Positions 42,926 through 49,220 of a DNA stretch of 64,000 nucleotides are shown here, piece by piece. A program made the translations under genes and the position numbers. The notes beneath the pieces are model-generated. The model had not been told where the DNA came from, searched no databases, and was given only the letters and a program-made list of their open reading frames with translations. How positions within the stretch are numbered: the stretch's first letter is position 1; every line of letters begins with the position of its first letter. Origin of the DNA: Anaeromassilibacillus senegalensis (GTDB lineage: Bacteria > Bacillota > Clostridia > Oscillospirales > Acutalibacteraceae); assembly GCF_001261775.1 (NCBI RefSeq), contig NZ_LN868538.1, positions 186,001 to 250,000 of the forward strand, given 5' to 3'.

Positions 42926-43035
42926 TGTGGGTTTACGAAAAAAGGCTGCAATATCCAATTAAAATTAAAAATCCGAACGCCGCACTTGCTAAAATCGTCA
43001 TCTCGCAGTACGGTGGACCGCATGGCGGTTCGTGA
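42925..43035 (+). CDS. cotJC: CotJC N-terminal fragment, interrupted by intervening element
   Basis: 36 codons: MWVYEKRLQYPIKIKNPN ... ISQYGGPHG followed by GS and TGA. It is the expected N-terminus of the Mn-catalase-like spore-coat protein CotJC, cut in the conserved QYGG-x-x-GEL motif. The remainder lies 3.2 kb downstream at 46238-46744. Residues GS and the stop come from the inserted element. See the element entry for the rejoined gene. Confidence 0.93.
   Translation: MWVYEKRLQYPIKIKNPNAALAKIVISQYGGPHGGS
43011..43027 (+). repeat. Left attachment repeat of cotJC element
   Basis: CGGTGGACCGCATGGCG; the last 13 bases are identical to the right copy. Confidence 0.85.
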
Positions 43036-43085
43036 TGTATGTTCCGTTCTTTTTCGTAAAGACTAAGCGCGGAGGTGATACGAAC

Positions 43086-43259
43086 ATGCAGAAATACAGC
43101 GATCTTTACAGCCTGCTGGAAAGCGATGGCGAAGCGCGCCAATATTTTGAAACCCTGCCGGCCTACGTACAGGAAACCATCAGCGAACGCGCGGATGGTG
43201 TAAACTCCTTTGAAAGCCTGTGCAATTATGTGGACAAGCTGACGCGCGGTGACAACTGA
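43086..43259 (+). CDS. Small acidic protein, paralogue 1 of 3 in the element
   Basis: 57 residues: MQKYSDLYSLLESDGEARQYF, then LPAYVQETISERADGVNSFESL and a Tyr/Leu end. Preceded by GGAGGTGAT. Shares a pattern with the proteins at 44076-44252 and 44281-44439: L-x-x-L-x-x-x-D-x-E-A-x-x-Y-x-x-x-LP-x-x-V-x-x-x-I, then I-x-S-x-x-x-L-x-x-Y. No known family; probably sporulation-linked by context. It could also be read by cotJ transcription. Confidence 0.75.
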   Translation: MQKYSDLYSLLESDGEARQYFETLPAYVQETISERADGVNSFESLCNYVDKLTRGDN

Positions 43260-43275
43260 CTTTCAGCTTTTAATA

Positions 43276-43312
43276 AAATGGCTCCGGCTGGAATTTTCCT
43301 CCGGGGCCATTT
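43276..43312 (+). terminator. Terminator after first small gene of element
   Basis: AAATGGCTCCGG (43276-43287) pairs with CCGGGGCCATTT (43301-43312) with one G-U pair. It has only a short T run, so is probably weak. Confidence 0.55.
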
Positions 43313-43335
43313 CCAACTTGTATAGCCACCCATTC

Positions 43336-43364
43336 GCATGAAACACATGCTCCGCAACATACTA
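43336..43364 (+). promoter_or_regulatory. SigG/SigF-like forespore promoter of the element sod gene
   Basis: GCATG (43336-43340), 17-bp spacer, CATACTA (43358-43364). Both boxes fit the SigG consensus (GHATR and CATnHTA) as known from Bacillus and clostridia. ATG of sod is 38 bp downstream. Confidence 0.55.
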
Positions 43365-43402
43365 TAAAGGGAATACCCATCACAAAAAGAAAGGATGATT
43401 CC

Positions 43403-44032
43403 ATGAGCCAGCATTACCCATTCACCCTGGAGCCTCTTCCCTATGCATACGATGCGCTGGAACCGCAGATCGACGCGGAAACGCTCCATTTTCATCACGA
43501 TAAACACTTACAGACGTATGTGGACAACTTAAACAAAACGCTGGAAAAGGTTCCGGATTACCACGATTGGAGCTTGGAAAAGCTGATTACACAGGGAGAT
43601 TCCCTGCCGGAAGCCATTCGTACGCCTGTACGCAACAACGCCGGCGGCGTATATAATCATCAGCTGTATTTTCGCTGCATGGGACCGGAGAAAGACACAC
43701 GCCCTTCCCAGAAATTTATGGAGGAACTCAACCGCTATTTCGGTTCCTTTGAGGATTGGAAAGAAAAAATGAAAACTGCAGCCGTCACGCAGTTTGGCTC
43801 CGGCTGGGCCTGGCTGGTCGTCGACCAGGAAGGGCGGATGCACGTTGTAAAAACGCCGAACCAGGATACGCCCCTTCCCAGCTTCATGCGCCCTCTGCTG
43901 CTTGTGGATGTGTGGGAACACGCCTACTATCTGCAATACCAGAATCGCAGACCCGAATATGTGGACAGGTGGTTTTCCGTGATCAATTGGAAACAGGTAG
44001 AAGAAAATTTTGAAAAAAGTTTCGGCTGTTAA
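43403..44032 (+). CDS. sodA: Superoxide dismutase, Fe/Mn family
   Basis: 209 residues. PFTLEPLPYAYDALEPQID, first ligand His31 in LHFHHDKHLQTYVDNLN, second in NNAGGVYNHQLYF, then FGSGWAWLV and the ligand block DVWEHAYYLQYQNRRPEYV (Asp and His). All four metal ligands are present; the usual GGHxNH first His is Val. Fe versus Mn cannot be told. Carried inside the cotJC element behind a SigG-like promoter, so likely a spore enzyme that works alongside the Mn-catalase-type CotJC. Confidence 0.93.
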   Translation: MSQHYPFTLEPLPYAYDALEPQIDAETLHFHHDKHLQTYVDNLNKTLEKVPDYHDWSLEKLITQGDSLPEAIRTPVRNNAGGVYNHQLYFRCMGPEKDTRPSQKFMEELNRYFGSFEDWKEKMKTAAVTQFGSGWAWLVVDQEGRMHVVKTPNQDTPLPSFMRPLLLVDVWEHAYYLQYQNRRPEYVDRWFSVINWKQVEENFEKSFGC

Positions 44033-44075
44033 AAACGCCGTTTCCTGTTAAAACTAAAAGCGGGGTGATGGTAAT

Positions 44076-44252
44076 ATGGGACAATATGCCGACATGTACC
44101 AACTGCTGTCCAAAGACTATGAAGCATGCCAATACTATTCCCTGCTTCCGTACGATGTCAAACAGACGCTCGGATACAAAGCGGACAGCATTTCTTCCAT
44201 GGACGATCTGCACGCCTTCGCCGTCAACTTTCAGACAGAAGAAGACATGTGA
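44076..44252 (+). CDS. Small acidic protein, paralogue 2 of 3
   Basis: 58 residues starting MGQYADMYQLLSKDYEAC, with LLPYDVKQTLGYKADSISSMDDLHAF. Aligns with the other two small proteins along its length. Ribosome-binding site GGGGTGATG. It follows sod by 43 bp without a terminator and is probably co-transcribed. Confidence 0.72.
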   Translation: MGQYADMYQLLSKDYEACQYYSLLPYDVKQTLGYKADSISSMDDLHAFAVNFQTEEDM

Positions 44253-44280
44253 CGTTTTGATGCAACAGGAGGGATGTCAA

Positions 44281-44439
44281 ATGGCCAACAGCTTGGATGA
44301 CCTTTTCGAGGAAGCACCCGATGTACAGTTGTACTTTTGCTCGCTTCCCCCCGATATGCAGGATGCAATCAGTATGAGGTCCGAAGAAATCCGTTCCGTC
44401 AATGACCTGCAGCAATATGTAGAACTGCTGATGAACTAG
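44281..44439 (+). CDS. Small acidic protein, paralogue 3 of 3
   Basis: 52 residues: MANSLDDLFEEAPDVQLYF, LPPDMQDAISMRSEEIRSVNDLQQYVELL. GGAGGG precedes the ATG. It overlaps a longer alternative reading, rejected because the upstream part has no family-like pattern. Last gene before a strong terminator. Confidence 0.72.
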   Translation: MANSLDDLFEEAPDVQLYFCSLPPDMQDAISMRSEEIRSVNDLQQYVELLMN

Positions 44440-44480
44440 AAATAGGAACTGTCGCGCGAATTGCGGCAGTTCCTATTTCT
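44438..44480. terminator. Bidirectional terminator in cotJC element
   Basis: AGAAATAGGAACTG (44438-44451) pairs with CAGTTCCTATTTCT (44467-44480), extended inward by CGC/GCG. It ends the sod operon and the convergent small gene. Confidence 0.85.
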
Positions 44481-44712
44481 CTTTCCATAAGGCGTCTTCT
44501 TTTAATTGACACAAAACCGGTTTTAAATGTTCCGCTATTTTTTGGTTGATTTCCACCCTATCCCCTTCACGAATTGCTTCTTCTCCCGTTTCCAGCTCGT
44601 AACAATAAATTCCTTGAGACGATGGATTTTTACAAAACGAATAGGAAGCAAGTTCTGTTGTCTTTTCCCCTTGGTCTATAAAAACGGCCGCCGTAAATCC
44701 TTTCGAACCCAT
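44473..44712 (-). CDS. Small uncharacterised protein of the cotJC element (RDF candidate)
   Basis: 79 residues from MGSKGFTAAVFIDQG; AGGAGGG lies upstream of this ATG. Beta-rich N-terminus (AAVFIDQGEKTTELASYSFCK, IYCYELETGEEAI) and a charged helical C-terminus (INQKIAEHLKPVLCQLKEDALW). Divergent from the recombinase gene, 108 bp between starts. Size and position suit a recombination directionality factor, but no family supports that. Confidence 0.6.
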   Translation of the reverse strand: MGSKGFTAAVFIDQGEKTTELASYSFCKNPSSQGIYCYELETGEEAIREGDRVEINQKIAEHLKPVLCQLKEDALWKEK

Positions 44713-44820
44713 AAGCATCCCTCCTGAAAAAGCGTATTCTTTTTATGGATTGTCCTATGCAGAATTTTTACATATTCCCTCAAACGATTGATTAAACATG
44801 ATAATGAGGAGGGATATGCC

Positions 44821-46212
44821 ATGAAAACCGCCGCGGCCTATATTCGCGTCTCCACGGATGGACAGTTGGAATACAGTCCAGACAGCCAGTTAAAAGTTAT
44901 TCGGGATTACGCCCAGCGAAACGGTTTTTCCCTTCCGGAGCAATATATTTTTCGAGAGGAAGAAGGGATCAGCGGAAAAAAAGCGGAAAAACGTCCGGCT
45001 TTTATGCAGATGATCGGCATTGCCAAGCAAAAACCAAAACCATTCGACTGCATCATCCTGTGGAAATTCAGCCGTTTTGCACGCAATCGCCGGGATAGCA
45101 TTGTATATAAATCCATGCTCCGCAAACAGCTGGGAATCGACGTTGTCTCCGTCACAGAGCAACTGGGGGACGACAAGCTCTCCATGCTTATGGAGGCAAT
45201 CATTGAAGCCATGGACGAATACTACAGCATCAATCTGGCGGAGGAAGTAAAGCGCGGTATGCAGGAAAAGGTCAGCCGGGGAGAACCGGTAACGCCTCCC
45301 GCGTTCGGATACATGATCCGGGAAAAAGCCTACCTGCCGAATCCGGAAACGGCCCCTGTCGTACAGTCCATTTTCCGCCGTTTTAACGGCGGCGCATCTT
45401 TCCGGGAAATTGCACAGGAGCTGAATGCGCTTGGCATCCGCACCGCAAAGGGAAATTTGTGGGAAAGCCGTGCGATTCGTTACATCCTTTACAACCCTGT
45501 CTATGCAGGAAAAATTCAATGGCATACGGCCGATACCGTCGGACGCAGATCGGATCTATCCGCCCTGCTCACAGATGGACGCCACGAAGCTCTCATCTCC
45601 CCTGATCTATGGACACAGGTGCAGAATCGTTTGAATCAATCTCAGGCAAAACAAAGCAAACACGCCAAAACGGCACAGCCAACGATTCTATCCGGCCTTG
45701 TGCGTTGTTCCAACTGCGGAGCGCGACTGGTAAAATCTTCGCGCAGTTCCTTTCAATGTCAGGCATATGCCCACGGTACCTGCAATGTATCTCACTGTAT
45801 ATCCGTACAAAAGTTAGAGAGCATGGTCCTTGCAGTCTGCTGTGCAGATTTGAACTCCTGCTCGATTTCACTGGAGCTGTCCGACTGCTCAAGGAATCGG
45901 AAATTCCTCCAGGTTCAGCTTGAAAGAGAGCAACAGAGACTGGACCGGCTGCGATGCGCATACGAATCCGGGGTTGAAACATTGGAGGAGTACCAGGAAG
46001 AAAAACAACGACTAAAAAGTCAAATTGCTCTGCTTCAGGAAAAGTGTTGTCTGTTTCTCTCTATTCATAGCGAAGAAGCCTACACGTTGCCAACACTTCT
46101 ATTAAATCCTGATATTTTACCGTTGGGCAAAAATCGTTTGTTAGGCACTTTCATTAAATACATTGTGTTTGACTCTCAAAATCAGCATTTGGAAATCCAC
46201 TATCAAGTCTAA
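44821..46212 (+). CDS. Large serine recombinase of the cotJC element
   Basis: 463 residues from MKTAAAYIRVSTDGQ (GAGGAGGG upstream). Resolvase domain with catalytic Ser in YIRVST and partner residues in KFSRFARNRRDS. Recombinase domain PPAFGYMIREKAYLP ... YNPVYAGKI. Zinc ribbon LVRCSNCGARLV ... CQAYAHGTCNVSHC. Coiled coil (LERE-QQRLDRLRCAYESG region). Not closely alike to the prophage integrase. The gene ends 25 bp before the right repeat, as in other element-encoded recombinases. Probably excises the element to restore cotJC. Confidence 0.93.
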   Translation: MKTAAAYIRVSTDGQLEYSPDSQLKVIRDYAQRNGFSLPEQYIFREEEGISGKKAEKRPAFMQMIGIAKQKPKPFDCIILWKFSRFARNRRDSIVYKSMLRKQLGIDVVSVTEQLGDDKLSMLMEAIIEAMDEYYSINLAEEVKRGMQEKVSRGEPVTPPAFGYMIREKAYLPNPETAPVVQSIFRRFNGGASFREIAQELNALGIRTAKGNLWESRAIRYILYNPVYAGKIQWHTADTVGRRSDLSALLTDGRHEALISPDLWTQVQNRLNQSQAKQSKHAKTAQPTILSGLVRCSNCGARLVKSSRSSFQCQAYAHGTCNVSHCISVQKLESMVLAVCCADLNSCSISLELSDCSRNRKFLQVQLEREQQRLDRLRCAYESGVETLEEYQEEKQRLKSQIALLQEKCCLFLSIHSEEAYTLPTLLLNPDILPLGKNRLLGTFIKYIVFDSQNQHLEIHYQV

Positions 46213-46233
46213 TTTTCCTCTCTTTTTACTATG

Positions 46234-46250
46234 CGGAGGACCGCATGGCG
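46234..46250 (+). repeat. Right attachment repeat of cotJC element
   Basis: CGGAGGACCGCATGGCG; 16 of 17 positions match the left copy, with the 13-bp core GGACCGCATGGCG identical. Confidence 0.85.
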
Positions 46251-46744
46251 AGCTGGGTGCATCTCTTCGTTACCTCAGCCAGCGTTACACCATGCCTTAT
46301 CCGGAATTAAAGGCAATTCTGACCGATATAGGTACAGAAGAACTAGCGCATCTGGAAATGGTCAGCACCATCGTGTATCAGTTAACCCGTGGTCTATCCA
46401 CAGAAGATATCAAAAAGGCCGGCTTTGATACGTATTTTGTGGATCATACCACTGCTGTATATCCACAGGCGGCAAGCGGAGAAGCGTTCAGCGCAAACAC
46501 ATTTGCTGTTTCCGGAGATATGCTGGCCGATCTGCATGAAGACCTGGCTGCAGAACAAAAGGCTCGTCTGACATATGATAATATTCTTCGCTATGCAGAC
46601 GATCCCGACGTACGCGATCCAATCAAGTTCCTGCGTGCACGTGAAGTCGTGCATTACCAGCGTTTTGGCGAAGCATTACGAATTGCAACAGATAATTTGA
46701 ACTCCAAAAACTTCTATGCGTTTAACCCGGAGTTTGATAGATAA
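46238..46744 (+). CDS. cotJC: CotJC C-terminal fragment (Mn-catalase domain), no own start
   Basis: 168 codons: GPHGELGASLRYLSQRY, LTDIGTEELAHLEMV, FDTYFVDHTTAVYPQA, DLHEDLAAEQKARLTYD, RAREVVHYQRFGEAL. Glu and His residues of the ferritin-like Mn-catalase dimanganese site are present (EELAHLE, AAEQKA, REVVHYQ). No ribosome-binding site or start precedes it, so it is silent unless joined to 42925-43014. The lack of stops or frameshifts argues that the gene is still selected as a whole. Confidence 0.93.
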   Translation, partial: GPHGELGASLRYLSQRYTMPYPELKAILTDIGTEELAHLEMVSTIVYQLTRGLSTEDIKKAGFDTYFVDHTTAVYPQAASGEAFSANTFAVSGDMLADLHEDLAAEQKARLTYDNILRYADDPDVRDPIKFLRAREVVHYQRFGEALRIATDNLNSKNFYAFNPEFDR

Positions 46745-46871
46745 AAAGCTTTTTGATAGAGCGTTGCTCCAAATTGAAAAGCAAATGATAAAGTAAAAAG
46801 AGCCCAATCTTTACAGCAAGCTTTACTATTTGGAAGCATACTCCGCCAAAAAACCTCTGGATACTCAGAGT
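46745..46871. other. Gap between cotJC and CRISPR array
   Basis: 127 bp, no gene. It ends with the leader-distal flank of the array. No terminator hairpin for cotJC was found here; the first strong one is inside the array at 46970-47000. Confidence 0.5.
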
Positions 46872-47034
46872 ATTTCAACCCACAGGCTCGCACGGAGCCT
46901 GACCTAGGGACCCCTTCCACCCGTGTCGGGGTGCTGCTTTCAATCCATGGGCTCGCACGTAACCTGACACCGCCCAGGTTTTCACCTGGGCGGCTTTTTT
47001 ATATCTCAACCCACAGGCTCGCACGGAGCCTGAC
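46872..47034 (-). CRISPR. Type I-C CRISPR mini-array: three 32-bp repeats, two spacers
   Basis: Repeats at 46872-46903, 46937-46968 (degenerate, 26/32) and 47003-47034 (31/32 to the first). Read on the minus strand the repeat begins GTCAGGCTCCGTGCGAGCC and ends GGGTTGAAAT, an I-C-type sequence with a 6-bp internal hairpin. Spacers are 33 bp (46904-46936) and 34 bp (46969-47002). Leader and cas2 lie at the right end. The small size and decayed middle repeat suggest heavy spacer loss or low adaptation. Confidence 0.88.
46970..47000 (+). terminator. Perfect intrinsic terminator occupying a CRISPR spacer
   Basis: CCGCCCAGGT (46970-46979), TTTC loop, ACCTGGGCGG (46984-46993), C, T6 (46995-47000). 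It fills almost the entire leader-proximal spacer. On the plus strand it could stop transcription coming from cotJC; in crRNA sense it adds a hairpin without a T run. Confidence 0.85.
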
Positions 47035-47224
47035 AGCAAAAGTATCTAACTATCACCCTCTCTACTAATGCAACTTATACATATATCCAATTTATTTCCA
47101 CTCTTTACGCAAACTAAAGCTTCTCATCTAGGTTGCAATTTTCCAATACAGACTCAAATTTCATTTTCGCCAGTGCGAATCTCCCTGCATTTTTATGTTA
47201 GCTTCCGATTCGCACTGGCCTTTC
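47035..47224 (-). promoter_or_regulatory. CRISPR leader with 12-bp inverted repeat
   Basis: AT-rich 190 bp between cas2 and the array. GCCAGTGCGAAT (47169-47180) and ATTCGCACTGGC (47208-47219) are exact inverse copies 27 bp apart, near the cas2 end. The arm GTGCGA is also found in the repeat as read on the minus strand. Possibly a terminator-like or adaptation-related element. Confidence 0.65.
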
Positions 47225-47515
47225 TTACACAATTAAAGGTTCCGTGACATCAAAAGATGGTTTTGCCCCAACATGTTCTACTTTTGTTTTATAGTTGTTT
47301 CCTAAATAATAAAACCGAAGGCTATCTGTTTTGGGGTCGATCAGAACTTCCAGTTTATGCTGTACCTCCTTGCATTTGGCCGCATCCAGAATGCACTCAA
47401 AAACAGAATTTTGCACTCTTTGTCCATAATTAACGCATTGTTTTGCTACTTTGCGCAAACGTTTTTTTCCTGCCGGCGTCTCCGTGTTGACATCATATGT
47501 GATCAGTACCAGCAT
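47225..47515 (-). CDS. cas2: CRISPR-associated endonuclease Cas2
   Basis: 96 residues: MLVLITYDVNTETPAGKKRLRKVAKQC with the ferredoxin-fold active Asp in YDVN, then VQNSVFECIL and SLRFYYLGN. I-C type. Forms the adaptation complex with Cas1. Last cas gene before the leader, 10 bp after cas1. Confidence 0.96.
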   Translation of the reverse strand: MLVLITYDVNTETPAGKKRLRKVAKQCVNYGQRVQNSVFECILDAAKCKEVQHKLEVLIDPKTDSLRFYYLGNNYKTKVEHVGAKPSFDVTEPLIV

Positions 47516-47525
47516 TTCCCTTCAC

Positions 47526-48557
47526 CTACTTCCACAAGAACGGTGGATATGCATCTAAATCTCCGCGGAGATAACGTGCCAACAGCATTGCTTGTACATA
47601 GGGAACCAAACCCCATTGGATTTTTTCATTTAAATATGGATGCGATATTATTTCCTGCTTTTTGGTCCGCCACTTTGTCAAAATGGTTCTTCGAACGTCA
47701 TCTTCCATCAAAATCGCGCCGTTTTCCTTTCGCACAAAGTCCGATGGTTTGACCTCTTTTTTATTGATTAAGGATATGACAAAACGGTCCGCCATTACGG
47801 GACGCAATTCTTCCATCAGGTCCAGCTCCAACGACACCCTGCCCGGGTGGTCTCTGTGGACAAACCCCACATATGGGTCCAAACCGACCGCCTGTAAAGC
47901 AGCCGCGGTATCGTGTGTCAGGAGTGTATACACAAACGAAAGCAACGCATTTACATAGTCCAGCGGCGGGCGGCTATTTCTGCCGTGGAAATAGAAGCTT
48001 TCCTTCTGCTGTAATATCAAATCATCAAATACACTGAAATACTGTGTTGCCGCTTCTCCCTCATAGCCCCGCAACTCATCCAAATTTTTTGCCTGCTGTA
48101 TCTGCTCTATGGATGTCTTCAAAAACTGTGCCACACGTCTCATTTTTTCTATGTCCAGACGGAGCGCATGGTCACGTATTGCACGCTCTAGAATCCACCA
48201 GGCATTGTATAGTTTTCCAATTATAAAATGGCTCCCAATCTCCGTACTTGCCACAACACTGTCTGACAAACGGTACTGCGTTTTTCGCAGCAGAACATTG
48301 CCGTATTCTTCTCCTGTAATACGAGCTAAAAAACGTCCGTGAGACGTTAAAAAACTGAGTGCAATGTTTCGTTTTGCACAAGCTCCCATCAAAGCGGGGC
48401 TGGCTCCCGTATAACCAAACGCAACAATTCCCTCCAGATTATGGAGTGGAACACGTTTTAACTCTACAGAGTCCTTTCGTATTACAATATTTTCACCGTC
48501 CAGCGCTAAATAGGTTTCCGGAGTGGTTACAAAAATTGTATTTCCCAGTTTTTTCAT
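47526..48557 (-). CDS. cas1: CRISPR-associated integrase Cas1 (I-C)
   Basis: 343 residues. NTIFVTTPETYLALDGENIVIRK opens the beta domain. The helical domain has the catalytic Glu in LRGYEGEAATQYF, the His in VGFVHRDHPGRVSLELDLMEE and the Asp/Glu of the latter. Integrates spacers. Overlaps the cas4 stop by four bases. Confidence 0.96.
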   Translation of the reverse strand: MKKLGNTIFVTTPETYLALDGENIVIRKDSVELKRVPLHNLEGIVAFGYTGASPALMGACAKRNIALSFLTSHGRFLARITGEEYGNVLLRKTQYRLSDSVVASTEIGSHFIIGKLYNAWWILERAIRDHALRLDIEKMRRVAQFLKTSIEQIQQAKNLDELRGYEGEAATQYFSVFDDLILQQKESFYFHGRNSRPPLDYVNALLSFVYTLLTHDTAAALQAVGLDPYVGFVHRDHPGRVSLELDLMEELRPVMADRFVISLINKKEVKPSDFVRKENGAILMEDDVRRTILTKWRTKKQEIISHPYLNEKIQWGLVPYVQAMLLARYLRGDLDAYPPFLWK

Positions 48558-49219
48558 ACGGTGTCCTCCCGCAACTTTTTATCCAGATAGGCCGCAACGG
48601 TCGTCTGCTTCATCATTTTGGGCAAACACAAATCCGCCAGTGAACATGCTTTGCAGTTCGCACCGGGTTTTACCTTTGGCGTATGTCCTCGGTTATAAAG
48701 CGCATGCATTTCCAACAGTATTGCCTGTACCTTGTCACGCAGTTCCTGGTCTAAGGGCACCTTGTTTCTCCTATTTGTTTCTCCATAGAACAGCGAAGCT
48801 TCTGGAATGTCGCAGCCCAGCATTTCTTCCAGACACATTGCCTGACAACATAACTGCAGACGATCCGCGTCGTTTTCCTTCGGTTTTCCCCTTTTGTATT
48901 CCACTGGCACAGGACGCCATTTTCCATCCCTTCCAAAGATGGGAATTCCATCGGGAGATGCATGCAACTCTACTACATCGCAAACGCCGTTGACGCCCAA
49001 TGTCCCGGAAAACACCGCCATACCTCGGGATATCAACACGTCTCCGCGTTTTTCGGTAAACAGCGCATCGTGCGCCTTTTCATGCATAATGCTGCCTTCT
49101 ACTGTCCAGATGTTTTCCTGCCATTGCTGTTCAATATGGATCAATGCCCATTGCCTGCGACAATAGGAAAAATGCTGAATTCCCGCAATGTTTAGAAACT
49201 CTTCCTCACGATACGCCAT
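48554..49219 (-). CDS. cas4: CRISPR-associated exonuclease Cas4
   Basis: 221 residues from MAYREEEFLNIAGIQHFSYCRRQ. Fe-S ligands: the YCRRQ Cys and a C-terminal GANCKACSLADLCLP triad. PD-(D/E)XK residues around MHEKAHD, GVCDVVE and VPVEYKRGKPKEND (E-x-K). Trims prespacers and selects PAM in I-C adaptation. Begins two bases after the cas7 stop. Confidence 0.95.
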   Translation of the reverse strand: MAYREEEFLNIAGIQHFSYCRRQWALIHIEQQWQENIWTVEGSIMHEKAHDALFTEKRGDVLISRGMAVFSGTLGVNGVCDVVELHASPDGIPIFGRDGKWRPVPVEYKRGKPKENDADRLQLCCQAMCLEEMLGCDIPEASLFYGETNRRNKVPLDQELRDKVQAILLEMHALYNRGHTPKVKPGANCKACSLADLCLPKMMKQTTVAAYLDKKLREDTV

Positions 49220-49220
49220 A

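Larger units (their letters stand above)
43015..46237 (+). mobile_element. Skin-like intervening element inserted in cotJC (3,223 bp)
   Basis: A direct repeat GGACCGCATGGCG at 43015-43027 and 46238-46250 (17 bp with one mismatch, CGG[T/A]GGACCGCATGGCG) lies at the two cotJC junctions. Deleting 3,223 bp between them joins codon GGT (43012-43014) to GGA (46238-46240) in frame and yields a 198-residue CotJC with QYGGPHGELGASLRYL intact. The element carries a large serine recombinase ending 25 bp before the right repeat, plus sod, three small paralogues and one leftward small gene. The layout matches sporulation-excised elements such as skin in sigK. Confidence 0.88.

Noticed and set aside
44065..44280. 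Longer upstream extension of the third small protein of the element
   Set aside because: It overlaps paralogue 2 in another frame, lacks any conserved pattern, and ATG 44281 has its own GGAGGG.
44750..44820. SigE promoter for the element recombinase (CATATT ... CATGATAAT)
   Set aside because: Both boxes exist but lie about 20 bp apart instead of 13-15, so the evidence is too weak.
42925..46744. cotJC as a simple dead pseudogene hit by a transposon
   Set aside because: No target-site duplication typical of transposases, no transposase gene, no extra mutations in either half, and exact in-frame rejoining at a direct repeat beside a serine recombinase.
46904..47002. Spacers targeting the prophage in this window
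   Set aside because: Reading both spacers against the prophage by eye gave no convincing match; the left part of the prophage is not visible.
46872..47034. The three repeats as REP-like or terminator-associated repeats instead of CRISPR
   Set aside because: Length 32, spacers of 33-34 bp, I-C repeat ends and position directly after cas2 with a leader all indicate CRISPR.
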